From Geminicoccaceae bacterium (lineage in GTDB: Bacteria > Pseudomonadota > Alphaproteobacteria > Geminicoccales > Geminicoccaceae), in assembly GCA_020638465.1 (NCBI GenBank), contig JACKIM010000001.1:682001-746000 (forward strand): 64,000 nt of DNA, read 5' to 3'. Made by a program: the position numbers and the translations under genes. This document shows positions 44,317-53,589 of this stretch, piece by piece; within the stretch, counting starts at the first letter, position 1; the number at the start of each line of letters is the position of its first letter. The notes beneath the pieces were generated by a model. That model worked only from the letters and a program-made list of their open reading frames with translations, had not been told where the DNA came from and searched no databases.

Positions 44317-46482
44317 CTAGAATAGAGTACTGTCCGCCCCGAGGTCGCCCAGGCTCCGTAGAGTGACCCGTACACTGATCCGGGTCTCGTTCTCAAGCTC
44401 TCCATTGCGGGTGTAGTTTTTCTCGAACCCCGCCAGAACGGACATGCAGGGGTTCGAAAACAGCAGGCCGAAGGTGTTCGTGACCGGCCGTTCAAGCGTC
44501 AGGTCACGACGAAACTGGGCTCCGACAGCCAGACTGTCGACCACCTGCAGACGTAACCCCGCCACCAGCTCCTTGCGCTCGTTGATCGCAGTATCCGCCA
44601 GATCCTCACTCAACTGCAAATACTGCAGATTGAACCTCAGACGCGGCGGACCGAAGCGCACCGAAAGATCGTTGCGACGGAAGGTGAGCTCGTCCTTTGC
44701 CAGCCGGAAGCGATAGGTCAGATCCAGATTGGGGCCCGGACGGAAATCGAACCGTCCGACATAGTCGGACAACTTCTGATCGAGTCCCGATCCATCGGGA
44801 AACAACTTGTCTGCACCCTCGCGAAGACTCTGGCCAACCACACCACTTATGCGCAGCGCACTCGGTCCGATGGCATCGAAACGCAGGCCATAACTGATCT
44901 TTGCACCGCTCTCGACCTTGTCGAGTCCGGTGAACCGGTCCGGCTCGAACAGGTTCGTTTCATCGAATTCGAAAACGCGACTGTCCTCGTTGGGGATGTC
45001 ACGCTTGTTGACGTTGTTGCCAGTCCATGTCGCCGAGACAATCGGCTCAACCACCTGGCTCCAACCATGGGAGGTTCCGACGAGAGGCCAGCTCCACTCG
45101 ATCGTCGCGCTCGGCACGATACGCCCCACCGTGTCATGCCCCGACTCACTGGCCCGGTTCTGCGGGTCGCCATCAGTGGAATAGATGTCCCCGCGAAGGC
45201 TGGTCGTGATGTTCACCAGATCACCATAGGCACCGACATACGGCAATTTCCAGCCGACCTCGCCCGAGACCCTTCGCGTATCGAGCCCCTCGGTTCGGGT
45301 CAGGGCCAGCGCACTGGCATCGCCGAAGAAGAACGAGCCGCCCGGTCCGCGATCGCCGACAACGTGATATCGGATCCACGGTGCTGCGACCGGTATCAGC
45401 CCCTGATCATCATCGTCACGCAGTCCCTGGAAGGCATAGGCATCCATGGAGAACATGCCCGGACCATCGAATGATTCGTAGTAGGCCCTGTTCTGAAGCA
45501 CATCCTCGCTACTGAAATTGTAGCGCTGCAGGTAGGTATCGTCGCTCGCCACTGCCAGATCGAAGCCGTAGAGACGGTCCTGGTCGATGGCATAGCGCCC
45601 TGAACCCTCGGCATGACCGCGCCATGCCTGCTGGGTATGACCGTCGGGATCGGGCTTGGAATCGGTCGTGCGGGTAAAGCTGCCACCGAGTTCCGTGAGC
45701 CCGGTTTCACTCAGGTTGCGAAACTCCGCACCCAGCAATACCCCCTCTTTGGAAGTGAACAGCGGAGTGACTGTCAGGTCGCGATTGGGGGCCATGTTGA
45801 TGAAGAACGGTGTCTCCATCGTGAAACCCAGCTTCGTGTCGGTGCCGATCCTGGGTGTGAGGAAACCCGTCTTGCGATCGACGGTCGGGTCCGAGTGGAA
45901 GAAATAGGGCAGGTAGGCAATCGGTACGCCGAACAGCTCGAACACGGCATTGCGATAGGCGACCGTCTGATCCTTCTGGTCATGCACCACGCGATCGGCC
46001 TTGATCTGCCACAGGGGTGCGCTGCCATCCTCGCAAATCTCGCAAGGGCTGTAGACGACCTTGTCGAGAACTGTGCGATTGCCATCGATACGCCGTCCCG
46101 AGGCAGCGGCAATCCGCGATCTGTCAGCAAGCAGCAAGCCCACCTGGTCCATGAAGCCATCGCGCAGATCGTCCTGCAAATCCATCGTCTCGGCGAACAC
46201 CGCGTTTCCCTCGGCATCCACCAGCACGATATTACCACTCGCGACCACCCGTTTCGCGGGAATGTCATATTCGATGCGGTCCGCCAGCAGCCGTCGCCCG
46301 GACTGGCTGAGCTCGACATCTCCCTCAGCTACCAGCCGGTCGGCGTCGGCGTTGTAGACAACCGTGTCAGCAGCCAGGACAGCCGGCTGGTCGCTGGAAA
46401 GCGACTGGCCGCCGAAATTCTGGGCACGGGCACCGCTGCTCATGACGGCCAGAACTATCAGCGAACAACTGATCGTTTTCAA
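44317..46482 (-). CDS. lptD: LPS-assembly protein LptD
   Basis: The outer-membrane barrel that places lipopolysaccharide in the outer leaflet, working with LptE. The 721 residues have a signal peptide ending SSGARAQ and an OstA/LptA-like N-terminal domain (to about 160, YDIPAKRVVASGNIVLVDAEG). A Cys pair SPCEICEDG is suited to the inter-domain disulphide. The C-terminal barrel starts near FFHSDPTVDRKTGFLTPRIG. The start is TTG at 46482 with AAGAGAG upstream. Operon with surA and rsmA. Confidence 0.93.
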   Translation of the reverse strand: MKTISCSLIVLAVMSSGARAQNFGGQSLSSDQPAVLAADTVVYNADADRLVAEGDVELSQSGRRLLADRIEYDIPAKRVVASGNIVLVDAEGNAVFAETMDLQDDLRDGFMDQVGLLLADRSRIAAASGRRIDGNRTVLDKVVYSPCEICEDGSAPLWQIKADRVVHDQKDQTVAYRNAVFELFGVPIAYLPYFFHSDPTVDRKTGFLTPRIGTDTKLGFTMETPFFINMAPNRDLTVTPLFTSKEGVLLGAEFRNLSETGLTELGGSFTRTTDSKPDPDGHTQQAWRGHAEGSGRYAIDQDRLYGFDLAVASDDTYLQRYNFSSEDVLQNRAYYESFDGPGMFSMDAYAFQGLRDDDDQGLIPVAAPWIRYHVVGDRGPGGSFFFGDASALALTRTEGLDTRRVSGEVGWKLPYVGAYGDLVNITTSLRGDIYSTDGDPQNRASESGHDTVGRIVPSATIEWSWPLVGTSHGWSQVVEPIVSATWTGNNVNKRDIPNEDSRVFEFDETNLFEPDRFTGLDKVESGAKISYGLRFDAIGPSALRISGVVGQSLREGADKLFPDGSGLDQKLSDYVGRFDFRPGPNLDLTYRFRLAKDELTFRRNDLSVRFGPPRLRFNLQYLQLSEDLADTAINERKELVAGLRLQVVDSLAVGAQFRRDLTLERPVTNTFGLLFSNPCMSVLAGFEKNYTRNGELENETRISVRVTLRSLGDLGADSTLF

Positions 46483-46703
46483 TGAACTCTCTTGCTTTGA
46501 AGCGCCAATAAGGTCATCTCACATGATAAGCGGGGCTGGGGAGGTTGATGGCGGCGCAACGCTAGCGATCTCGCGCCGGCGGTTCAAGCGACCGTGACGT
46601 CAAAGCGCCATGTCCCGGAATAAAGGGTCTGCGTTGCAACGGGATGGGTTCGCTTCCGAGCCTTTGGAATGAACGGCATTGTCCCGATGAGACGAGATGG
46701 AGC

Positions 46704-48203
46704 ATGATCTTGATTGATATCAGTCTGCAGGATGGCGTACTCGAAGATTCATCGACCGTCGTCGTGCTGATCGGTGACGATGGCAGCCTTTCCACTGCAG
46801 CCAGAACGCTCGATGCAAACCTGGGAGGCTTTATCTCCCGCCTCATTGAAAGCAGTGGTGAGCTCAAACACGGCAAGCTGTTCGATTCGATCACGCCAGC
46901 GGGAGCGAAACCCGATCGTGTCGTGGTGCTGTGCATCGCGTACAAGGATGCGAAACCGCGCACGGAACTGGAAGATGCCGGGGCTGGCCTTTTCCTCAAG
47001 CTCAGCCAGCTTGGCGTCGACAGTGCATGCGTCGGATCTTCCGAGGGCCTTGATGGGGCCGGTCCGGCAGTCGATGTTGCCACGGCTCTGGCGACCGGTG
47101 CCAGACTGCGAAGTTACCGGTTCGACCGTTATCGACATGAAACCGAGGATGAAAAATCGAAGCTGAAGGCTGTCCGGTTCGCAGGACTGGGTGGGGATGC
47201 GGCCGATGCGTTTGAACGGACCGGGCTTGCCGTCGAGGCTGTTGCCCTGACCCGCGATCTCGTCAGCGAGCCTGCCAATGTTCTCTATCCGCAGAGCTTT
47301 GCCGAGCGGTGCATGGAACTGGAACGTTTCGGCATCGAGGTGGAAATACTGACACCCGACAAGCTTGCCGACCTGAAGATGGGCGCCATTCTCGCCGTCG
47401 GACAGGGCAGTTCGCGCCCGCCTTATGCTGTTGCGATGCGCTGGAACGGGGGTGGGAAAGACGAAGCGCCACTGGCTCTTGTCGGCAAGGGTGTCTGCTT
47501 TGACACCGGTGGGATTTCGCTCAAACCTCCCGCCGGCATGGAAGACATGAAGTGGGACATGGGCGGTGCCGGCGCTGTCGTCGGAGCCATGCAGGCCGTC
47601 GCCTCGCGCAAGGCGAAGGCCAATGTCGTCGGTGTGATCGGACTCGCGGAGAACATGCCATCCGGCACCGCGCAGCGTCCGGGCGATGTGGTCACCGCCA
47701 TGTCGGGCACCACGATCGAAGTCATCAACACCGACGCCGAAGGTCGCCTCGTGCTGGCCGACATGCTCTGGTACACAAAGGAGCGGTTCAAGCCGAAGGC
47801 CATCATCGACTTCGCCACGCTCACCGGTGCGATCATCGTGGCACTGGGTCACGAACATGCCGGTCTCTTTGCCAATGACGATGCTCTCGCGAAGGCTATC
47901 GCCGAGGCGGGAGAAGCCGTCGGTGACACAGTCTGGCGGATGCCACTGGGTGCTGCCTACGACAAGCATATCAAGTCCGATATCGCCGACATCAAGAATG
48001 TCGGCCGAGCCCGGGAAGCCGGTGCCACTGCGGGTGCCGTATTCCTGCAACGGTTTGTCGGCGATGTGCCGTGGGCCCATCTCGACATCGCCGCCATGGC
48101 CTGGTCCAGTCGCGACAAGGGGATCATCCCCAAGGGCGGAACAGGTTATGGCGTCAGGTTGATCGACCGGCTTGTGGCTGATTGTTACGAAAGCAGGTCT
48201 TGA
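46704..48203 (+). CDS. pepA: Leucyl aminopeptidase
   Basis: A cytosolic M17 aminopeptidase of 499 residues with two metals. FDTGGISLKPPAGMEDMKWDM and the signature NTDAEGRLVLADML are present in the C-terminal catalytic half; the N-terminal half is the macro-like domain. ATG at 46704 is chosen; upstream frame belongs to a region without ribosome site. It is divergent from lptD, and its end overlaps the holC start. Confidence 0.95.
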   Translation: MILIDISLQDGVLEDSSTVVVLIGDDGSLSTAARTLDANLGGFISRLIESSGELKHGKLFDSITPAGAKPDRVVVLCIAYKDAKPRTELEDAGAGLFLKLSQLGVDSACVGSSEGLDGAGPAVDVATALATGARLRSYRFDRYRHETEDEKSKLKAVRFAGLGGDAADAFERTGLAVEAVALTRDLVSEPANVLYPQSFAERCMELERFGIEVEILTPDKLADLKMGAILAVGQGSSRPPYAVAMRWNGGGKDEAPLALVGKGVCFDTGGISLKPPAGMEDMKWDMGGAGAVVGAMQAVASRKAKANVVGVIGLAENMPSGTAQRPGDVVTAMSGTTIEVINTDAEGRLVLADMLWYTKERFKPKAIIDFATLTGAIIVALGHEHAGLFANDDALAKAIAEAGEAVGDTVWRMPLGAAYDKHIKSDIADIKNVGRAREAGATAGAVFLQRFVGDVPWAHLDIAAMAWSSRDKGIIPKGGTGYGVRLIDRLVADCYESRS

Positions 48204-48679
48204 CGGAGCTCGGCTTTTATCACCTGACACGAACCACTCTCGAACAGGCCCTGCCGCGCCTTTTGACCAAAGTGTTGCAATCCGGCCAACGGGCTCTGGT
48301 TCGTGTCAGCGATACAGAAAGGCTCAACCGGCTTGATGCCGTTCTTTGGACCTTTGGCGATGGGTCATTTCTGCCTCATGGCACCATTCGCGACGGAAGG
48401 ACTGAACAGCAACCCGTTCTGCTCACTACCCGGGGCGATGACAATCCCAATGGCGCCAGATACCTGTTCCTGATCGATCAGGCAGTAGCCGAGGACGCCA
48501 CCAGCTTCGATCGCTGCTTCGAGCTGTTCGACGGTCGCGATCACGAAGCGGTGGCTGCGGCCCGCAACCGTTGGCGTTGGGCCATGACACAGGGCATCGA
48601 CTGCATCTACTGGCAGCAGGACGAGCGTGGCCACTGGATCCGCGGCGGGGCTTCCAGAGGCGACGATGCGGAGCTATAA
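48200..48679 (+). CDS. holC: DNA polymerase III chi subunit
   Basis: It links the clamp loader to single-strand binding protein. The 159-residue chi family protein has YHLTRTTLEQALPRLL, HG...DNPNGARYLFLIDQA and FELFDGRDHEAV, as in HolC. TTG at 48200 overlaps the pepA stop (TTGA); an earlier in-frame TTG at 48182 exists. The pepA-holC-ndk order is typical of alphaproteobacteria. Confidence 0.87.
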   Translation: MTELGFYHLTRTTLEQALPRLLTKVLQSGQRALVRVSDTERLNRLDAVLWTFGDGSFLPHGTIRDGRTEQQPVLLTTRGDDNPNGARYLFLIDQAVAEDATSFDRCFELFDGRDHEAVAAARNRWRWAMTQGIDCIYWQQDERGHWIRGGASRGDDAEL

Positions 48680-48724
48680 CGCGCTGCAACAATAAACTGG
48701 GACCCATAGAGGAGTTTTCACACC

Positions 48725-49147
48725 ATGGCCGTCGAGCGCACGCTGTCGATCATCAAGCCGGACGCCACCCGCCGTAATCTCACCGGTGCCATCAACCAGC
48801 GCTTTGAGGTCGCCGGCCTGCGCATCATTGCACAAAAGCGTATCCAGCTCACCATTGCCCAGGCGGAAGCCTTCTATGCCGTCCACGCAGAGCGCCCGTT
48901 CTTCAAAGGGCTCTGCGAGTTCATGACGTCCGGACCGATCGTCGTGCAGGTCCTTGAGGGAGAGGGTGCCATCGCCAGAAACCGGGAAGTGATGGGCGCC
49001 ACCAATCCGGTTCAGGCCGCCGAGGGTACCATCCGCAAGGATTTTGCCGAGAACATTGAAGCCAATTCCGTGCATGGTTCAGATGCCCCTGAGACTGCCG
49101 CAGTCGAAATCGCCTATTTCTTTTCCGGCATCGAGATCGTCGGCTAG
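48725..49147 (+). CDS. ndk: Nucleoside diphosphate kinase
   Basis: It interconverts nucleoside di- and triphosphates. 140 residues. ERTLSIIKPDATRR at the N-terminus and the active-site His in NSVHGSDAPETAAVEI are complete. GAGGAG is a good ribosome site. Followed by two stem-loops. Confidence 0.97.
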   Translation: MAVERTLSIIKPDATRRNLTGAINQRFEVAGLRIIAQKRIQLTIAQAEAFYAVHAERPFFKGLCEFMTSGPIVVQVLEGEGAIARNREVMGATNPVQAAEGTIRKDFAENIEANSVHGSDAPETAAVEIAYFFSGIEIVG

Positions 49148-49185
49148 AGTTTTTCCCGTTCAGGTAGAATTACCTGATTGAAAAA
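49148..49185 (+). repeat. Two-part stem-loop directly after ndk
   Basis: An inner stem TCAGGTA (49159-49165) / TACCTGA (49170-49176) with a four-base loop sits inside an outer stem GTTTTTC (49148-49154) / GAAAAAC (49179-49185). It starts with the base after the ndk stop. It may stabilise the messenger or form part of a 3' UTR RNA ending at the terminator at 49218. Confidence 0.5.
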
Positions 49186-49217
49186 CGCTTCATTCTCGCT
49201 TTCAAGGCGGAAACAAC

Positions 49218-49246
49218 AGGGCTGCCAGAATGATGGCAGCCCTTTT
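49218..49246 (+). terminator. Rho-independent terminator of ndk operon
   Basis: AGGGCTGCCA (49218-49227) pairs with TGGCAGCCCT (49234-49243) around a six-base loop and ends in four T residues. This is a clean GC-rich terminator for the pepA-holC-ndk transcript. Confidence 0.75.
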
Positions 49247-49298
49247 CATGACTGAAACTGCTTGATTATCTGCCGTCACGCACACATTGACGGTGGAA

Positions 49299-49318
49299 GT
49301 TTGAGCCAAGTCTCAAAC
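49299..49318 (-). terminator. Hairpin downstream of purN
   Basis: GTTTGAG (49299-49305) / CTCAAAC (49312-49318) with a six-base loop, nine bases beyond the purN stop on the minus strand. Only two Ts follow, so it is a weak terminator candidate. Confidence 0.4.
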
Positions 49319-49326
49319 GTGTCCGA

Positions 49327-49947
49327 TTATTCACCCTGCCCGGTGTGCAAATCCGGATGCAGCACGAGCCGCGGTGCGATCGACCGGCCCGTCAAGTGCG
49401 CCAGCGCGAGTGGATAACACTGATGCTCGACCTCGAGCACACGTGCCGCGAGACTGGCGACATCATCATTGTCGAGCACCGGTACCGCGCCCTGGACGAG
49501 GATTGGCCCATCATCCAGTTCCGCCGTTACCTGATGGACCGTGCAACCGTGAATTCGCACGCCCGCCGCCAGCGCCCGCTCATGGGTATTCATCCCCTTG
49601 AATGACGGCAATAGCGACGGGTGGACATTGACCATCCGCCCTTGCCAGCGGTCCGTGACAGCATCCCCGAGAATGCGCATGAAACCGGCAAGGCAGACCA
49701 ACTCGATGTCAAACTCCTGCAACATCGCGTCAATCGCCTGATCGAACTGCGCGCGATGCGCATACCGCTTGTGGTCGATTACCTTTGTCGGAATTCCCGC
49801 ACGGCTGGCACGCACAAGCCCGAACGCATCGGTCTTGTTGGCGATCACCAGCGAAAGATCCGCACCCGTTTCTCCTCTAGTCGTGGCATCAATCAACGCT
49901 TGAAGATTGCTGCCATTTCCGGAGATCAGGACTGCTGTTCGGCGCAT
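49327..49947 (-). CDS. purN: Phosphoribosylglycinamide formyltransferase
   Basis: It adds the first formyl group in purine synthesis, from 10-formyl-THF. About 206 residues with the formyl-binding and catalytic features: SGNGSNLQALID at the N-terminus, GFMRIL, NVHPSLLPSFKG with the catalytic Asn/His, and HQVTAELDDGPI with the Asp. ATG at 49947 has GGAG at proper spacing; GTG at 49953 is in frame. The start overlaps the purM end by 22 bases. Confidence 0.95.
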   Translation of the reverse strand: MRRTAVLISGNGSNLQALIDATTRGETGADLSLVIANKTDAFGLVRASRAGIPTKVIDHKRYAHRAQFDQAIDAMLQEFDIELVCLAGFMRILGDAVTDRWQGRMVNVHPSLLPSFKGMNTHERALAAGVRIHGCTVHQVTAELDDGPILVQGAVPVLDNDDVASLAARVLEVEHQCYPLALAHLTGRSIAPRLVLHPDLHTGQGE

Positions 49948-50999
49948 GGCCACTCCGTTCCCGTATGGTCGATCTGTACCAGAGGTACTGCATGCGGGTC
50001 GTCAGCCAAAACGATTTCGCCCAAGTCGAACACCGTCTCTCCGGCTTCCTCGAATACGTTTCGCAACAGACCCGCATCCCCTGCCCGCGCGGCCGCTACC
50101 ATGCCGATTCCGCAATTGAAGGTGCGGGCGAGTTCAACGTCCGACAACCTCCCCATGCGTGCCAACCAGCTAAATATCGGCGGCAATGTCCATCTGCGCG
50201 CGTCGATGCGGGCTACCAGCCCCCTGCCCATGAAACGCGGGATGTTTTCCAGCAGTCCACCACCGGTGATATGTGCCAGTGCCTGAAGCTTGCCGGTACG
50301 CGCGGCAGCCAGACAGGACTGCACATAAATCCGCGTCGGCGCCAGAAAGTCGAGCGTCTCGTCGACAATGCCTCCGTGCTCGGCGATCAGCTTGCGCACC
50401 AGCGAATAGCCATTCGAATGGACACCCGAAGACGCCAGGCCAAGCAACCGGTCTCCGGGTTGCACCGGACGGGGCAGTATCGCATCACGTTCGACAGCAC
50501 CTACTGCGAAACCGGCGAGATCGAAATCGCCCGGCTTGTAGACATCCGGCATTTCCGCCGTTTCGCCACCAATGAGCGCGCATCCGGCCTGCCTGCAACC
50601 ATCGGCGATTCCTGCTATCAGTCGCCTTGCGCGCTCGACATCGAGCCGGGAAGTCGCCAGATAGTCGAGAAAGAAGAGCGGCGTTGCCCCTTGAACGACG
50701 AGGTCATTGACGCTCATGGCGACCAGATCAATACCGAGACCATCGATTCGGTCTACGGCGATGGCAAGCAGGAGCTTGGTACCGACACCATCCGTGGCCG
50801 AGACCAGTACCGGATCGCGAAAACCGCAGGCAGCGATGTCAAACAGACCACCGAAACCACCGAGATCGGGATTGCTGCCGGGCCGGGCCGTCGACTGCAC
50901 AACCGGCCTGATCGCTTCGACCAGTGCATTGCCGGCGGCGATGTCGACGCCGGCGGCGGCGTAAGCATCGCGGTGCGGTTTGCCAGTTTCTTGTTCCAA
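49926..50999 (-). CDS. purM: Phosphoribosylformylglycinamidine cyclo-ligase
   Basis: It closes the imidazole ring of AIR in purine synthesis. About 357 residues. DAYAAAGVDIAAGNALVEAI, DGVGTKL, GGETAEMPDVY and the GGGLLENIPR loop are typical of PurM. No ATG fits: TTG at 50999, with GAGAAG upstream, starts the protein at the usual place. The ATG at 51107 in frame would run into the divergent gene. Promoters for both directions must lie within the 35-base gap or inside the coding ends. Confidence 0.9.
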   Translation of the reverse strand: MEQETGKPHRDAYAAAGVDIAAGNALVEAIRPVVQSTARPGSNPDLGGFGGLFDIAACGFRDPVLVSATDGVGTKLLLAIAVDRIDGLGIDLVAMSVNDLVVQGATPLFFLDYLATSRLDVERARRLIAGIADGCRQAGCALIGGETAEMPDVYKPGDFDLAGFAVGAVERDAILPRPVQPGDRLLGLASSGVHSNGYSLVRKLIAEHGGIVDETLDFLAPTRIYVQSCLAAARTGKLQALAHITGGGLLENIPRFMGRGLVARIDARRWTLPPIFSWLARMGRLSDVELARTFNCGIGMVAAARAGDAGLLRNVFEEAGETVFDLGEIVLADDPHAVPLVQIDHTGTEWPCAEQQS

Positions 51000-51034
51000 C
51001 AGCTTCTCACAGGGTAGTAAATGGGGCGGAGCAG

Positions 51035-52225
51035 ATGAGGAAAAAGCCAATGCTGAAGCAGGCCGCTCGCTGGAGTCGGTATGTAGGGGAAATGGCCGGA
51101 ATTGCAACGCTTCGAGAACGTGCAGTCACCGCCACGATCGTGATCGGCTTGTGGATGGCCGCCATGTCCCCGGCACATGCGGTGAATATCTACACGGTGA
51201 GCGGAATCGACGTCGATGTCAGTGCCCAATCGGCGGTCGATGCCCAGGCCATGGCCATAACCGAAGCTCAACGCATCGGCCTCACGAGACTGATGCAACG
51301 GCTCACCACTCCACAATATTTCGACCGTCTGCCGGACCTCGCCGGTATCGATGCCGGTACCTATGCCCGCAGTCACGAAGTCGAGCACGAGGAATTGTCG
51401 GCTACCCGCTACATGGCATCCATTCTCGTCACTTATGATGGTGAAAAGGTCAGGCAGCTCATGAAACCCGCCGGCATTCCCATGGTGCTGGCCGCATCGG
51501 ACCCGCTACTCGTCGTTCCCGCAATCGAACGCAATGGACAGCTCGAGTTCTGGACCGACGATAATCCGTGGCGCGAGGCATGGTCGATCGAGGCGGAACG
51601 CGGGACGCTGATCGATATCCGCCTGCCACTCGGCGACCTGAATGATGTCGCCACCCTTTCCACAACGCTGCGCCCCGACGAGATCCCGCAAGCGTTGGCT
51701 GATCTGGCCAGCCGATACAACGCCGATGCCGCCATCGTCGTCGTTGCCAGCCCTGTCGGGCTCACGGATGAGAATCTGCAAGCCGCGAACGATCTCGAAC
51801 TCAGTCAGGGAACGACCATTGTCTGGCCCTACAGGATAACCCCGATGCGTGTCGCCAGTGCACCCGGATCGACCGGTTCCGTCTGGCAGCAGGGAGCGCG
51901 GCGGATCCTGGGTTCACTCGAGGAAGCCTGGAAACCCGACCATCTGGTTCAGGTTGGTCGCGCAGAGTCGCTTTCGGTCACGGTTCCGCTTGCCGATTTG
52001 GCAGGATGGACACAAATTAAGAAGGCACTGGAAGATGTGCCCGAAATACAGTCAGTGGCAGTGGACGCGTTTTCTCAAAGGGAAGCATCGCTGAGGCTGG
52101 CCTACGTCGGTGGTCTTTCGCAACTGGACCGGGCGTTGGGGGCCCGTGGGCTGCGACTTCAGGAGGGGACAAATCAATGGCTGCTGCAACGAGCCGAAGG
52201 ACCAGTCGGTGGCCAGCTGCAGTAG
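51035..52225 (+). CDS. DUF2066 domain protein, secreted or periplasmic
   Basis: The 396-residue protein has an N-terminal signal segment (TATIVIGLWMAAMSPAHA) and a DUF2066 domain (YTVSGIDVDVSAQSAVDAQAMAITEAQ to about residue 170). Its function is unknown. The gene order DUF2066 / CDP-alcohol transferase / hdaA divergent from purMN recurs in alphaproteobacteria, which is my main reason to accept the call. ATG at 51035 has GGGCGGAG upstream; later ATGs at 51050 and 51092 are in frame, and the latter would give a more normal signal peptide. Confidence 0.85.
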   Translation: MRKKPMLKQAARWSRYVGEMAGIATLRERAVTATIVIGLWMAAMSPAHAVNIYTVSGIDVDVSAQSAVDAQAMAITEAQRIGLTRLMQRLTTPQYFDRLPDLAGIDAGTYARSHEVEHEELSATRYMASILVTYDGEKVRQLMKPAGIPMVLAASDPLLVVPAIERNGQLEFWTDDNPWREAWSIEAERGTLIDIRLPLGDLNDVATLSTTLRPDEIPQALADLASRYNADAAIVVVASPVGLTDENLQAANDLELSQGTTIVWPYRITPMRVASAPGSTGSVWQQGARRILGSLEEAWKPDHLVQVGRAESLSVTVPLADLAGWTQIKKALEDVPEIQSVAVDAFSQREASLRLAYVGGLSQLDRALGARGLRLQEGTNQWLLQRAEGPVGGQLQ

Positions 52226-52812
52226 AAAAAACGGCCGGCTATTACCTCACTCGGGCAATCCCGCAACTTGCCAATGCGATCACCATGTTGCGGCTGCTGA
52301 GCGTCGTACCGCTTGTCGTGGTGATCATGGCGGGACATCACATCGCGGCTTTCGCCCTGTTCTCCGTGATGGCGCTGAGCGACGCGGTCGACGGTGCGGT
52401 GGCACGCATGGTCTCTCGTCAATCATCCTTCGGGGCAGCCCTCGATCCTGTGGCCGACAAGGTCTTGCTCACCGGTGCATTCATTGCGCTATGGTGGGTG
52501 GGATTGGTGCCCGGATGGTTCATCATGCTTCTGGGCGTGCGAGATGCGACCATCGTCGCCTCGACGATAGCGCTTTTCCTCATGACCCGCGAATTGCGCA
52601 TCGCCCCTTTGGCCATCGGCAAGATCTCCACAGCGATGCAACTTTTCCTTGTCGGAGTGATCCTCTCGGACAAGGCTTTCGAATGGCCCATGTCTTCACT
52701 GGTCGACATCGGTTTTCCAATCGTTTCGACCGTCGCCGTGTTGTCGCTGCTGCTTTATGCAATCGCAGCATGGCGCGGAGTGGTGCCGGCAAAGATTCGG
52801 CGACCAGCCTGA
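52177..52812 (+). CDS. CDP-alcohol phosphatidyltransferase family enzyme
   Basis: An inner-membrane enzyme of phospholipid synthesis. 211 residues with about five membrane helices. The family motif D-x2-DG-x2-AR-x8-G-x3-D-x3-D is exact: D69, D72, G73, A76, R77, G86, D90, D94. It could be a phosphatidylglycerophosphate or cardiolipin-type synthase; the sequence does not decide. Its start overlaps the DUF2066 end by 49 bases. Confidence 0.88.
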   Translation: MAAATSRRTSRWPAAVEKTAGYYLTRAIPQLANAITMLRLLSVVPLVVVIMAGHHIAAFALFSVMALSDAVDGAVARMVSRQSSFGAALDPVADKVLLTGAFIALWWVGLVPGWFIMLLGVRDATIVASTIALFLMTRELRIAPLAIGKISTAMQLFLVGVILSDKAFEWPMSSLVDIGFPIVSTVAVLSLLLYAIAAWRGVVPAKIRRPA

Positions 52813-52833
52813 TCGGGAACGGCACCGAGGCCC

Positions 52834-53586
52834 GTGCAGCTCCGGTGTGGCATGCCGATGCGACTTGAACCGTCAATGCGGCAGCTGGTGCTGGACCTGC
52901 CCGTCGACGAGGGGGCAGGTATCGATGACTTTCTTCGGGACACCTCCAACGAGACTGCGTTCGATGCGGTGATGGCATGGCCCCGATGGCCGTCGACGGC
53001 GTTGATCATCGATGGTCCGGCCGGATGCGGCAAGAGCCACCTCGCCCGGATATGGGCAGGACAAAGCGATGCATTGCTGCTGAATGCAGCCGAAGTGTTC
53101 GACGGCGGTGCGCCTGTGGAACGACTGGGCCACAGTCGTTGCTGCGCCGTGGACGACGCCGATCGGGTCGAAGACGAGGTGCTGCTGCTGCAACTCTATA
53201 ATGTCTGCCGCGAACGCAGTGGCAGTCTCCTGCTCACCGCATCGACTCCTCTCGGCGCCTGGTTGCCGATGTTGCCCGACCTGGCTTCGCGATTGCGAAC
53301 GTCGCTGACATCCCATATCGCGGCACCACGCGACGAGTTGCTGGCTGCCGTTCTGGTGAAACAGTTTCGCGACCGCCAATTGCAGGTGCCGAGCGAAGTC
53401 GTGTACTATCTCCTGCGCCATATGGAGCGTTCGTTCGAGGCGGCAAGGGCCATGGTTCGTGCCCTGGACCGGGCTTCGCTGCATGCCAAGTGGCCCATAA
53501 CCCTTCCGCTGGCCCGACGCGTACTGGCGCTCGTGCAGGATATGAACCAGCGACCATCACCATCTTCGACCATCTGGAGAGACTGA
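52834..53586 (+). CDS. hdaA: Regulatory inactivator of DnaA
   Basis: It works with the sliding clamp to turn DnaA-ATP into DnaA-ADP after replication starts. About 250 residues. The clamp-binding motif QLVLDL (17-22) is followed by an AAA+ domain: Walker A GPAGCGKS (61-68), Walker B CCAVDDAD, then the sensor region RLRTSLT and the lid LLRHMERSFEAARAM. GTG at 52834 has GAGG upstream; ATGs at 52852 or 52858 may be the real start. It follows the CDP-alcohol transferase. Confidence 0.9.
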   Translation: MQLRCGMPMRLEPSMRQLVLDLPVDEGAGIDDFLRDTSNETAFDAVMAWPRWPSTALIIDGPAGCGKSHLARIWAGQSDALLLNAAEVFDGGAPVERLGHSRCCAVDDADRVEDEVLLLQLYNVCRERSGSLLLTASTPLGAWLPMLPDLASRLRTSLTSHIAAPRDELLAAVLVKQFRDRQLQVPSEVVYYLLRHMERSFEAARAMVRALDRASLHAKWPITLPLARRVLALVQDMNQRPSPSSTIWRD

Positions 53587-53589
53587 ATC

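Noticed and set aside
46749..48230. 493-codon open frame opposite pepA
   Set aside because: Shadow of the leucyl aminopeptidase gene, which has intact catalytic motifs.
49965..51017. 350-codon open frame opposite purM
   Set aside because: Shadow frame; purM motifs on the minus strand are complete.
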